A stretch of DNA of 5,420 nt from an uncultured Ruminococcus sp. (GCA_905234305.1 CAJOHT010000078.1:1-5420); one strand, 5' to 3'. Counted from the stretch's first letter, positions 1-5,420 are shown. Notes: a model not told the origin generated them from the letters alone. Made by a program: numbers and translations.

Positions 1-1
1 C

Positions 2-1159
2 AAGGTTGCTTTAACGGAGTATTATCACAACTCAAGCTGGCTTGAATACGGCGGCGCTCCCGAAAAGGCAGTTAAAAACGCTTTTGTTTATATGATAGAC
101 AACTATCTGAAAAATAATAATAAATATAATAAAACCGAGAGCAAGGTTAAATTTGATGATATACGCGACTGCCTTGTAATTTGTATTTCGTCTTTCTCAA
201 GCGTAACATCTTACGAAAACCAGACTAAAAAGGCTATTACCAATAAGGGTATTCAGGAGGCTATGACCGATTTTCTGCGTCACAGTCTGGAGATATATTT
301 TATTGAGAATCCGATTGAGGCGGAAAAAATCGCCAATCAGGTACTTATCAATAAACGCAGCCGTGAAAGCGCTGAGAAAACAAGACTTAATATTAAGAAT
401 AATCTTACAGGCAAGATCGATATTACTAACAGAATCAATAAATTTGTTGACTGCCGAAGCAAGGATGTAAACGAGAGGGAAGTCTTTATTGTTGAGGGTG
501 ATTCCGCGCTCGGAGCCTGTAAGCAGGCTCGTGATCCTGATTTTCAGGCTATTATTCCTCTGCGCGGTAAAATTCTTAACTGCCTTAAAGCTGATTACGA
601 TAAAATTTTTAAAAGCGATATTATTACCGATTTATTAAAAGTTCTCGGGTGCGGGGTAGAGGTTAAGGCTAAAGCCAATAAAAATCTTTCAACCTTTGAT
701 ATAAATAATCTGAGATGGAATAAGGTAATAATCTGTACTGATGCTGATGTCGATGGATTTCACATCAGGACGCTTGTGCTTACTATGCTCTACAGGCTCA
801 CTCCGACTCTGATTAAGGAGGGAAAGGTTTATATAGCCGAATCCCCGCTTTATGAGATAACTACTAAGGACAAGGTTTATTTTGCTTATGACGAAGTTGA
901 AAAAGACAGGTATTTAAGCGAAATCGGTTCAGGGAAATTTACTATTCAGCGTAGTAAGGGACTCGGTGAAAACGAGCCTGAGATGATGAGTCTTACTACT
1001 ATGAATCCTAAGACCCGCCGCCTGATTAAGGTTATGCCTGATTCCGCGGAACAGACCGCGGCGATATTCGATACTCTTTTAGGCGATAACCTTCAGGGCA
1101 GAAAAGATTTTATTGTTGACCACGGAGCTGATTATATCGACCAGCTCGATGTAAGCTGA
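2..1159 (+). CDS. parE: Type IIA DNA topoisomerase subunit B (ParE/GyrB-like), 5' end outside the window
   Basis: This is the ATPase/TOPRIM subunit of a type IIA topoisomerase, which passes one DNA duplex through another using ATP and Mg2+. The frame is open from base 2, so the 385 residues seen are the C-terminal part. About 260 residues, including most of the GHKL ATPase domain, are expected upstream. Visible in order are the end of the transducer domain with the ATP-contacting QTK loop (residues 74-76 of the fragment), the TOPRIM glutamate motif EGDSA (from 165), PLRGKILN, the metal-binding TDADVDG motif (Asp 247, 249, 251) and KGLGE (319-323). The motif after EGDSA reads LGACKQARD, where most family members have GGSAKQGRD, so this is a divergent branch. 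It is followed after 16 bases by the A subunit gene. The topoisomerase IV rather than gyrase assignment rests mainly on that partner and is an inference. An internal ATG at 92 is not the start. Confidence 0.9.
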   Translation, partial: KVALTEYYHNSSWLEYGGAPEKAVKNAFVYMIDNYLKNNNKYNKTESKVKFDDIRDCLVICISSFSSVTSYENQTKKAITNKGIQEAMTDFLRHSLEIYFIENPIEAEKIANQVLINKRSRESAEKTRLNIKNNLTGKIDITNRINKFVDCRSKDVNEREVFIVEGDSALGACKQARDPDFQAIIPLRGKILNCLKADYDKIFKSDIITDLLKVLGCGVEVKAKANKNLSTFDINNLRWNKVIICTDADVDGFHIRTLVLTMLYRLTPTLIKEGKVYIAESPLYEITTKDKVYFAYDEVEKDRYLSEIGSGKFTIQRSKGLGENEPEMMSLTTMNPKTRRLIKVMPDSAEQTAAIFDTLLGDNLQGRKDFIVDHGADYIDQLDVS

Positions 1160-1163
1160 TTTT

Positions 1164-1171
1164 GGAGGTGA
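1164..1171 (+). promoter_or_regulatory. Strong ribosome binding site fixing a GTG start
   Basis: GGAGGTGA lies four bases before GTG at 1176 and is a full match to the anti-Shine-Dalgarno core. It lies in the 16-base gap after the upstream stop codon and supports GTG as the true start of the A subunit. Confidence 0.85.
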
Positions 1172-1175
1172 TTAC

Positions 1176-3413
1176 GTGGCAAGGAAAAAGAAAACTCCGA
1201 AAAAAGTAAATACCGAAGCTATGAACGGCGTTATAGAGGGAGCGGGCGAGGTAGCCGAGCAGCATATAGTTTCTTCTATTCAGGAAAACTTTATGCCGTA
1301 TGCTATGAGCCTTATACTCTCGCGCGCGATCCCTGAAATTGACGGTTTTAAACCTTCCCACAGAAAACTCCTTTATACGATGTATAAAATGGGGCTTCTT
1401 ACGGGAGCGCGTACGAAATCGGCGAATATCGTCGGCGCTACAATGAAACTTAATCCTCACGGCGACGCCGCGATTTATGATACTATGGTGCGTATGTCGA
1501 GAGGCTACGAGGCGCTTTTACATCCTTATGTTGATTCTAAGGGTAATTTCGGTAAGTTTTACAGCCGTGATATGGCTTGGGCGGCTTCGAGATATACCGA
1601 GGCTAAGCTCGACAGGCTTTGTACCGAACTTTTTAAGGATATTGACAAGGATACCGTGGATTTCGTTGATAACTACGATAATACTATGAAGGAGCCGACT
1701 TTGCTTCCCGCGAGATTTCCCTCGGTGCTTATTAATTCGAACACGGGCATTGCCGTAGGTATGGCTTCCAATATCTGTTCGTTTAATTTAAAGGAAGTAT
1801 GCGAAACTACCGCTGCTTTGATCCGTGACCCCGATCATGACGTTATGAGTACAATGCCCGCGCCTGATTTTCCCGGCGGGGAATATATCGTATATGACGA
1901 GAACGTTATGAAGAACGTTTATGAAAACGGACGCGGAAGTATAAAACTCCGTTCAAAGTATACTTACGATAAAAAAGCAAATTGTATTGATATCTTAAGT
2001 ATTCCGTATTCAACAAACTGCGAGTCGATTATAGACAAGGTAATAGACCTCGTTAAAAACGGAAAGATTAAGGAAATTTCCGATATCCGTGATGAAACGG
2101 GACTTGACGGACTAAAAATCACGATTGATTTAAAGCGGGGCGTTGACCCTGATAAGCTGATGAGAAGGCTCTATAAAATGACTCCTCTCGAGGACAGCTA
2201 CGCCTGCAACTTCAATGTGCTTATCGGCGGAACGCCTATGGTACTCGGCGTTAAGGATCTGCTAGAAGAATGGATAGCGTTCAGAATTGAGTGTGTAAGA
2301 AGGAGAACCTTCTTTGATTTAAACAAGAAAAAAGATAAGCTCCACCTTTTAAAGGGACTTGAAAAAATACTTCTCGATATCGATAAGGCTATTAAAATCG
2401 TGCGTGAAACCGATGAAGAAGCCGAGGTTGTGCCTAACCTTATGATAGGCTTCGGTATCGATGAAATTCAGGCTGAGTATGTAGCTGAAATAAAACTCCG
2501 CCATTTAAACCGTGAGTATATTCTTAAGCGAACTAAGGATATCGAAGAGCTTGAAAAAGCTATCGAGGAGCTTGAAGCTATACTAAAGAGCAAAGCGAGA
2601 GTCAAGACGATTATCGTTAAGGAGCTTAAAGAGGTAGCTGAAAAGTACGGTGAAGAAAGAAAATCTGAGATTATCTACAATGATGAAACTGATGATGAGG
2701 AAGAAATTGAGGAAATCCCCGACTATCCTGTACATCTTTTCTTTACTAAAGAGGGCTACTTTAAGAAGATTACTCCAAAATCATTAAGAATGAGCAGCGA
2801 GCATAAGCTCAAGGAAGGCGACGAGATTACCGACAGTATTGAGTTTACTAACAACTGCGACCTTTTATTCTTTACCAATCAATGCCAGTGTTATAAAGCC
2901 AAGGCTTACGAGTTTGCTGATACAAAGGCGAGCGCTCTCGGCGATTATATTCCCGCAAAGCTGGGAATGGATGAGGGAGAGCTTGCGGTTAAGATGATTG
3001 TAACAAAGGATTATAAGGGCTTCCTGTTATTCGGATTTGAGAACGGTAAAATCGCTAAAGTACCTCTTGAGAGCTATGCTACAAAAACTAACCGTAAAAA
3101 GCTCACTAAAGCGTATTGTGATAAATTCCCGATTTCCGATATAGCGTTCTCTAAGGAGGATAAGGAATTCGTTATTACAGCCTCCTCTGGTAGAATGCTG
3201 CTTCTTCATACGGGAGTTTTAAACCTTAAAACCTCGAGAGCTTCTCAGGGCGTAGCCGTAATGAGGCTGAAAAAAGGACACAGGCTGTTTTCGATTACCG
3301 AATATGTTGACGGAAGATTCAGCAAACCCTCGCGCTACCGTACGAAAAACCTGCCTGCTTTAGGCGCTTTACCGTCGGCTGATGATAACAGCGTCCAATT
3401 AAGTTTCATTTAA
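1176..3413 (+). CDS. parC: Type IIA DNA topoisomerase subunit A (ParC/GyrA-like), divergent
   Basis: This is the DNA-cleaving subunit that pairs with the B subunit encoded just upstream. It starts at GTG and has 745 residues, shorter than typical GyrA or ParC (about 800-850). The breakage-reunion domain is clear: the quinolone-region helix with PHGDAAIYD (about 94-102), GNFG (about 123-126) and the catalytic Arg-Tyr pair in ASRYTEAKL (Tyr140). A charged coiled-coil stretch follows at about 450-495, then an acidic linker rich in Asp and Glu (about 501-515). The rest is a C-terminal beta-pinwheel-like region with repeated hydrophobic-strand blades. No GyrA box (QRRGGRG-like) was seen, which argues for relaxation/decatenation (topoisomerase IV) rather than negative supercoiling. 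Oddities are Ala98 where E. coli GyrA has Ser83, and about three extra residues between GNFG and the catalytic Tyr. A canonical gyrA elsewhere in the genome is expected but not visible here. Confidence 0.9.
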   Translation: MARKKKTPKKVNTEAMNGVIEGAGEVAEQHIVSSIQENFMPYAMSLILSRAIPEIDGFKPSHRKLLYTMYKMGLLTGARTKSANIVGATMKLNPHGDAAIYDTMVRMSRGYEALLHPYVDSKGNFGKFYSRDMAWAASRYTEAKLDRLCTELFKDIDKDTVDFVDNYDNTMKEPTLLPARFPSVLINSNTGIAVGMASNICSFNLKEVCETTAALIRDPDHDVMSTMPAPDFPGGEYIVYDENVMKNVYENGRGSIKLRSKYTYDKKANCIDILSIPYSTNCESIIDKVIDLVKNGKIKEISDIRDETGLDGLKITIDLKRGVDPDKLMRRLYKMTPLEDSYACNFNVLIGGTPMVLGVKDLLEEWIAFRIECVRRRTFFDLNKKKDKLHLLKGLEKILLDIDKAIKIVRETDEEAEVVPNLMIGFGIDEIQAEYVAEIKLRHLNREYILKRTKDIEELEKAIEELEAILKSKARVKTIIVKELKEVAEKYGEERKSEIIYNDETDDEEEIEEIPDYPVHLFFTKEGYFKKITPKSLRMSSEHKLKEGDEITDSIEFTNNCDLLFFTNQCQCYKAKAYEFADTKASALGDYIPAKLGMDEGELAVKMIVTKDYKGFLLFGFENGKIAKVPLESYATKTNRKKLTKAYCDKFPISDIAFSKEDKEFVITASSGRMLLLHTGVLNLKTSRASQGVAVMRLKKGHRLFSITEYVDGRFSKPSRYRTKNLPALGALPSADDNSVQLSFI

Positions 3414-3418
3414 TTGGA
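3394..3418. repeat. 9-bp inverted repeat spanning the topoisomerase A stop codon
   Basis: TCCAATTAA (3394-3402) and TTAATTGGA (3410-3418) pair perfectly around a seven-base loop that leads into the stop codon. The stem is AT-rich and no T-tract follows on either strand, so it does not qualify as a standard intrinsic terminator. It may stabilise or process the mRNA 3' end, or be chance in AT-rich DNA. Confidence 0.5.
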
Positions 3419-3437
3419 AAATTAACGTAAAAAATAC

Positions 3438-3466
3438 TTGCAAAATCTGAATTGTTGTGTTATTAT
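3438..3466 (+). promoter_or_regulatory. Sigma-A-type promoter for secG
   Basis: TTGCAA (3438-3443) and TATTAT (3461-3466) are separated by exactly 17 bases, a good match to TTGACA-N17-TATAAT. Transcription would start near 3473, giving a leader of about 36 bases before secG. The promoter lies in the 95-base gap after the topoisomerase A gene, so secG is probably transcribed on its own, with possible read-through from upstream. Confidence 0.7.
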
Positions 3467-3508
3467 TATAAGGCTAACGAAAAAATGTAATCGAAAGGAT
3501 TGAAATAA

Positions 3509-3754
3509 ATGGGAATCTGGGAAATTATTTTAGGCGCGGTTTTGATTATTATGTCAATCGCAATCATCATCGTTATTATCCTTCAGGAAGGTAATCAGCA
3601 GGGCGTAGGTGTTGTAACAGGCGGCGCTGATACATTCTTCTCGAAGAATAAGGCTCGTTCGATTGACGCGTTCTTATCACGCTGGACTAAGGTTTTCGCA
3701 GCTATTTTTGTAGCGGCTGTACTTGGTCTTAATATTCTCGCGTACTTTACCTGA
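3509..3754 (+). CDS. secG: Preprotein translocase subunit SecG
   Basis: SecG is the small accessory subunit of the SecYEG channel in the cytoplasmic membrane and assists SecA-driven export. The 81-residue length is usual for Firmicutes. There are two membrane segments (about 4-25 and 62-80) joined by a cytoplasmic loop. The loop carries the family signature LQEGNQQGVG followed by GGADTFFSKNKAR (about 25-50), and this motif makes the call secure. The start ATG has GAAAGGA (3493-3499) nine bases upstream. The gene is flanked by its own promoter and a strong terminator, suggesting a single-gene transcript. In many Firmicutes secG is followed by rnr and smpB; here a BofA-family gene follows instead. 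Confidence 0.96.
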   Translation: MGIWEIILGAVLIIMSIAIIIVIILQEGNQQGVGVVTGGADTFFSKNKARSIDAFLSRWTKVFAAIFVAAVLGLNILAYFT

Positions 3755-3785
3755 TAGTTCTAAAATAATAAAACAAATCATATCT

Positions 3786-3822
3786 ATAGACCGTAGGACA
3801 ACCTGCGGTCTATTTTTATTAT
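3786..3822 (+). terminator. Rho-independent terminator after secG
   Basis: A 12-bp stem (3786-3797 with 3802-3813) contains one T-G wobble (3794 with 3805) and a four-base loop, ACAA. A T-rich tail begins inside the stem's last base (TTTTTATTATTTT). It starts 31 bases after the secG stop codon and is the strongest terminator in the window. Confidence 0.9.
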
Positions 3823-3834
3823 TTTGGTGGTTAT

Positions 3835-4095
3835 ATGAAGTTTTATTATTTGCCCGTTGCTTTAGTTATTACTTTTATAGTTTTCTGTATTGTTCAAAAA
3901 TTATCAAAAAATAAAAGACCCGTTAAACGAGCCTTTCTTTCTGTTGTATCAGGTTTTTTGACTTTAATAGCAGTAAATATAGCGGGGATTTTTACTGGGG
4001 TTTATTTACCTGTAAGCGTTCTAAGTCTTATAATATCCGCCGCTTTGGGCATCCCCGGTGTCACCGCAATGCTATGCGTTAACCTTTTGTTTTAA
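3835..4095 (+). CDS. bofA: BofA-family small membrane protein (pro-sigma-K processing inhibitor family)
   Basis: The protein has 86 residues and is very hydrophobic. There is one membrane segment at about 4-21, a basic stretch (KLSKNKRPVKR, about 22-32), a second segment at about 33-55 and a hydrophobic C-terminus at about 59-86. The motifs VNIAG (48-51), YLPVSVLS (from about 57) and LGIPG (71-75) match the conserved C-terminal half of BofA as I recall it from Bacillus subtilis (87 residues). There BofA works with SpoIVFA to hold back the SpoIVFB protease that matures sigma-K. Whether this homologue has that role is unknown, and members also occur outside the sigma-K setting. The ATG is preceded by a modest GGTGG (3826-3830). 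No clear promoter separates it from the secG terminator, so it may depend on read-through. It meets the next gene tail-to-tail. Confidence 0.82.
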   Translation: MKFYYLPVALVITFIVFCIVQKLSKNKRPVKRAFLSVVSGFLTLIAVNIAGIFTGVYLPVSVLSLIISAALGIPGVTAMLCVNLLF

Positions 4096-4105
4096 CGTTT
4101 TATTT
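4077..4105 (+). terminator. Weak candidate terminator at the convergent gene ends
   Basis: CGTTAA (4077-4082) can pair with TTAACG (4092-4097), followed by the T-rich run TTTTATTT. A second CGTTAA at 4106-4111 could pair with the same TTAACG, giving an alternative hairpin. The six-bp, AT-rich stems are weak, so this is tentative. Confidence 0.3.
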
Positions 4106-4682
4106 CGTTAAGGCATTCCGCTATAATATCCTTGTTCTTTGTAATAGTTCCCATAATTACTTTATAGAGGAGTTCGGGGTTTTTATGGAAATTCTTTTTT
4201 ATCATTCTCGCCTGTTTATTGTCAGGAGCGTAAATATCGAGGGATACAAGATCAACGTCGCCGCCTGAAATACGGCAGTTAACAATATAGCCTTTATCAG
4301 TTTTAGAGATTGTTACAACGTTTTCTTTTTCAATCCGCTTTTGTTCAAGCAGCTCAATAGCGCATGTGTAGGCTTTTTCTTTAACAGCGGCAGGCAGCGT
4401 ATTCTCGAGCTGATTAGCTACCATAATCCCGTTTTCGGTTAATATATAGGCGCCTTTATTATTCTCGTCGCTGACAAGGTTATTATGAGAAATAAGGTCG
4501 TCAAAACACGCACTTGTCTCAAAATAATTGGCAAGCCCCTTTTTTTGAATAGCCTCGACAATAGTCGCTTTATCGAGCGGTTTATCTATAGATTTAAATA
4601 AATAACAGATTAATGTACGAATTTCGTTTTTTGAACGTATACCGCCGTAGTTAATTCCTTCGTCAAATGTATCGAATGCCAT
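4092..4682 (-). CDS. DUF4364-like protein with predicted winged-helix N-terminus
   Basis: The product has 196 residues and no signal peptide or membrane segment, so it is probably cytoplasmic. The N-terminal half (about 18-90) has the helix-helix-helix-wing rhythm of a winged-helix domain: NEIRTLICYLFKSIDKPL, an IVEAIQKKGLANYF helix, a DDLISHNNLV helix and a GAYILTENG wing. The start (FDTFDEGINYGGIRSKNEIR) and overall plan match the DUF4364 family of Clostridia as I recall it. The C-terminal half (about 118-196) is an alpha/beta region of unknown role. Molecular function is not established; DNA binding is an inference. I chose the ATG at 4682 because GGTGA lies five bases upstream. The ATG at 4694 would add four residues, but AAGG directly abuts it, too close to work well. 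It diverges from nfeD and could regulate itself or that operon. Confidence 0.8.
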   Translation of the reverse strand: MAFDTFDEGINYGGIRSKNEIRTLICYLFKSIDKPLDKATIVEAIQKKGLANYFETSACFDDLISHNNLVSDENNKGAYILTENGIMVANQLENTLPAAVKEKAYTCAIELLEQKRIEKENVVTISKTDKGYIVNCRISGGDVDLVSLDIYAPDNKQARMIKKNFHKNPELLYKVIMGTITKNKDIIAECLNEIKR

Positions 4683-4687
4683 ATTTC

Positions 4688-4698
4688 TCACCATCCTT
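4688..4698 (-). promoter_or_regulatory. Ribosome binding site deciding the DUF4364-like start
   Basis: On the minus strand AAGGATGGTGA precedes ATG at 4682, with five bases between GGTGA and the start. The upstream ATG (4694-4692) is embedded inside this Shine-Dalgarno region. The predicted transcription start near 4698 also leaves almost no leader for it. Confidence 0.55.
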
Positions 4699-4704
4699 AA
4701 AAGT

Positions 4705-4733
4705 ATTTTAGCACATTTTACTTAAAATGTATA
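4705..4733 (-). promoter_or_regulatory. Promoter for the DUF4364-like gene, extended -10
   Basis: Read on the minus strand, TATACA (4733-4728) and TAAAAT (4710-4705) are 17 bases apart. TG sits one base before the -10, giving the extended form TGCTAAAAT. The -35 matches consensus at four of six positions. Transcription would start near 4698, leaving a leader of about 16 bases. Confidence 0.6.
4713..4730. repeat. 18-bp palindrome, candidate operator
   Basis: ACATTTTA-CT-TAAAATGT is a perfect 8-bp inverted repeat with a two-base centre. It fills the spacer between the -35 and -10 of the minus-strand promoter and touches its -35. A dimeric repressor bound here would block that promoter and lie 14 bases from the divergent plus-strand -35. 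The binding protein is unknown. AT-rich composition makes a chance palindrome possible. Confidence 0.5.
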
Positions 4734-4743
4734 GTATTTTTTG

Positions 4744-4772
4744 TTGACTTGTTAAAGTTTAAATGATAAAAT
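4744..4772 (+). promoter_or_regulatory. Strong sigma-A-type promoter for the nfeD-SPFH operon
   Basis: TTGACT (4744-4749) and TAAAAT (4767-4772) are 17 bases apart. TG at 4764-4765 gives an extended -10, TGATAAAAT. Five of six bases match at each hexamer. The transcript would start near 4779, just upstream of the AAGGAAG ribosome binding site (4781-4787). This is the best promoter in the window. Confidence 0.82.
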
Positions 4773-4795
4773 ATCTGCGGAAGGAAGTGTGAAAA

Positions 4796-5230
4796 ATGGA
4801 GAACTATATGCTCTTTGTATGGGTTATTTTCGCTGTGTTTATGCTGATTTGCGAAGCTCTTACTACTCAGCTTGTTTCGATTTGGTTTGTAGTAGGCGGA
4901 GCAGCCGCGGCAGTTACCTGCTTGTTTACCGATAACATTCTTATTCAATCGGTTGTATTTCTTGTCGTGTCGCTTCTGTGTTTAATAGCTACACGTCCGT
5001 TTGTAAAAAAATTCAACGCAAAAAAGAAGCAGCCTACTAATTCCGACCGCTTAATCGGCAGGGTAGGAATAGTTACTATGGATGTTGTAAATATTAAAGG
5101 CGAGGGGCAGGTTAATGTTGACGGTAAAATCTGGAGCGCTAAGAGTGCGGATGACCGTGAGATTAAAACAGGAGCCAATGTCAGAGTAACTTCTATCGAG
5201 GGAGTTAAACTGGTAGTAGAGGTTATTTAA
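4796..5230 (+). CDS. NfeD-family membrane protein
   Basis: This is a short NfeD-type protein of 144 residues. Three predicted membrane segments lie at about 5-23, 26-45 and 48-66. A basic linker (RPFVKKFNAKKK) follows, then a soluble C-terminal OB-fold domain (about 84-144). The OB domain shows the family pattern: LIGRVGIVTMDV, GQVNVDGKIWSA, then IKTGANVRVTSIEGVKLVVEVI. It lacks the N-terminal ClpP-like protease domain of long NfeD proteins. NfeD OB domains are thought to bind SPFH-domain partners in membrane scaffolds, and an SPFH gene follows directly, which supports the call. The start ATG has AAGGAAG about nine bases upstream. The stop codon overlaps the ribosome binding site of the next gene, so the two are probably co-transcribed and perhaps translationally coupled. 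Confidence 0.92.
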   Translation: MENYMLFVWVIFAVFMLICEALTTQLVSIWFVVGGAAAAVTCLFTDNILIQSVVFLVVSLLCLIATRPFVKKFNAKKKQPTNSDRLIGRVGIVTMDVVNIKGEGQVNVDGKIWSAKSADDREIKTGANVRVTSIEGVKLVVEVI

Positions 5231-5236
5231 GGAGGA
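5229..5236 (+). promoter_or_regulatory. Ribosome binding site overlapping the nfeD stop codon
   Basis: AAGGAGGA begins inside the TAA stop of the nfeD-like gene and lies four bases before ATG at 5241. The arrangement suggests translational coupling between the two genes. Confidence 0.8.
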
Positions 5237-5240
5237 TATT

Positions 5241-5420
5241 ATGAATTATTTTTCAGTTATGCCAATTGTTTTACCCGCTATTATAGTATTAATTGTTTTA
5301 ATTATAATTGTAAGATGTATTAAAATCGTACCTCAGGCGCACGCGTTTGTAATTGAGCGTCTCGGCGCTTATAATTCCACATGGGGTACTGGACTTCATC
5401 TTAAGATTCCGTTTATAGAC
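5241..5420 (+). CDS. SPFH/Band-7 (stomatin, QmcA-like) membrane protein, 3' end outside the window
   Basis: Only the first 60 residues are in the window and the frame is open at the edge. An N-terminal membrane anchor (about 5-24, almost all Ile, Leu and Val) is followed by the start of a Band-7 domain: IVPQAHAFVIERLGAYNSTW and then GTGLHLKIPFID (about 49-60). This is the typical stomatin/QmcA opening, in which the segment after the anchor lies against the membrane. Such proteins oligomerise into membrane microdomain scaffolds, often with an NfeD partner, which is the gene 10 bases upstream. Family members are usually about 300 residues long. The subtype (stomatin, QmcA or FloT-like) cannot be settled from this fragment, but the length to the VPQ motif fits stomatin/QmcA better than flotillin. 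Confidence 0.9.
   Translation, partial: MNYFSVMPIVLPAIIVLIVLIIIVRCIKIVPQAHAFVIERLGAYNSTWGTGLHLKIPFID

Noticed and set aside
1110..1460. Open frame of 116 codons on the minus strand
   Set aside because: It overlaps the end of the B subunit and the conserved start of the A subunit, whose motifs are clear. The protein resembles no family and is Arg/His-rich, as expected of an antisense shadow.
1477..1689. Open frame of 70 codons on the plus strand in another frame
   Set aside because: It lies wholly inside the conserved catalytic region of the topoisomerase A gene and has no ribosome binding site of its own.
3027..3209. Open frame of 60 codons on the minus strand
   Set aside because: Antisense to the topoisomerase A C-terminal domain, with no recognisable protein features.
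3755..3834. Possible sporulation sigma-E promoter for the bofA-like gene, based on CATATCTAT at 3779
   Set aside because: The -10 match is partial, no fitting -35 lies about 14 bases upstream, and the site overlaps the terminator stem.
3723..3914. Open frame of 63 codons overlapping the secG end, its terminator and the bofA-like start
   Set aside because: It runs through a strong terminator hairpin and overlaps two recognised genes.
4718..5178. Two minus-strand open frames (4718-4948 and 4945-5178)
   Set aside because: Both are antisense to the nfeD-like gene, and the first also covers the divergent promoter region. Neither resembles a known protein.
1..5420. A new defence, mobile or biosynthetic system
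   Set aside because: All seven genes belong to housekeeping or known conserved families. No transposase, integrase, phage, toxin, nuclease effector, tRNA or repeat array was seen.

Overview
The window looks like chromosomal DNA of a low-GC Gram-positive bacterium. The best guess is an anaerobic Clostridia member of the Oscillospiraceae/Ruminococcaceae type. The basis is AT-rich DNA, strong GGAGG-type ribosome binding sites, a Firmicutes-style SecG, a BofA-family protein and a DUF4364-type protein. The placement is inferred from protein families, not from a database search. No mobile element, CRISPR array, tRNA, rRNA or phage gene was seen, and no stretch over 300 bases lacks a gene.

Left part (2-3413): a type IIA topoisomerase operon. 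The C-terminal 385 residues of a ParE/GyrB-like subunit come first. A complete 745-residue ParC/GyrA-like subunit follows after 16 bases, with a GTG start and a near-perfect Shine-Dalgarno sequence. Together they should form the A2B2 strand-passing enzyme. Both subunits are divergent: the TOPRIM signature is altered in B. In A, Ala replaces the usual quinolone-contact Ser, about three extra residues precede the catalytic Tyr, and no GyrA box was found. This favours a topoisomerase IV-like role.

Middle (3438-4095): secG has its own sigma-A-type promoter and a good intrinsic terminator. A small BofA-family membrane protein gene begins 17 bases beyond the terminator stem's U-tract. It ends tail-to-tail with a minus-strand gene, and the two stop codons share the palindrome TTAA.

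Right part (4092-5420): a minus-strand DUF4364-like gene with a predicted winged-helix N-terminus diverges from an nfeD-like gene. A gene for an SPFH/stomatin-type protein follows nfeD and is cut by the window edge. The NfeD and SPFH proteins are known partners in membrane-microdomain scaffolds. The 113-base divergent region holds two back-to-back promoters with extended -10 elements. An 18-bp palindrome lies in the spacer of the minus-strand promoter and is the best unexplained regulatory signal here. I see no convincing new multi-gene system; the divergent topoisomerase and this intergenic region are the parts most worth a second look.
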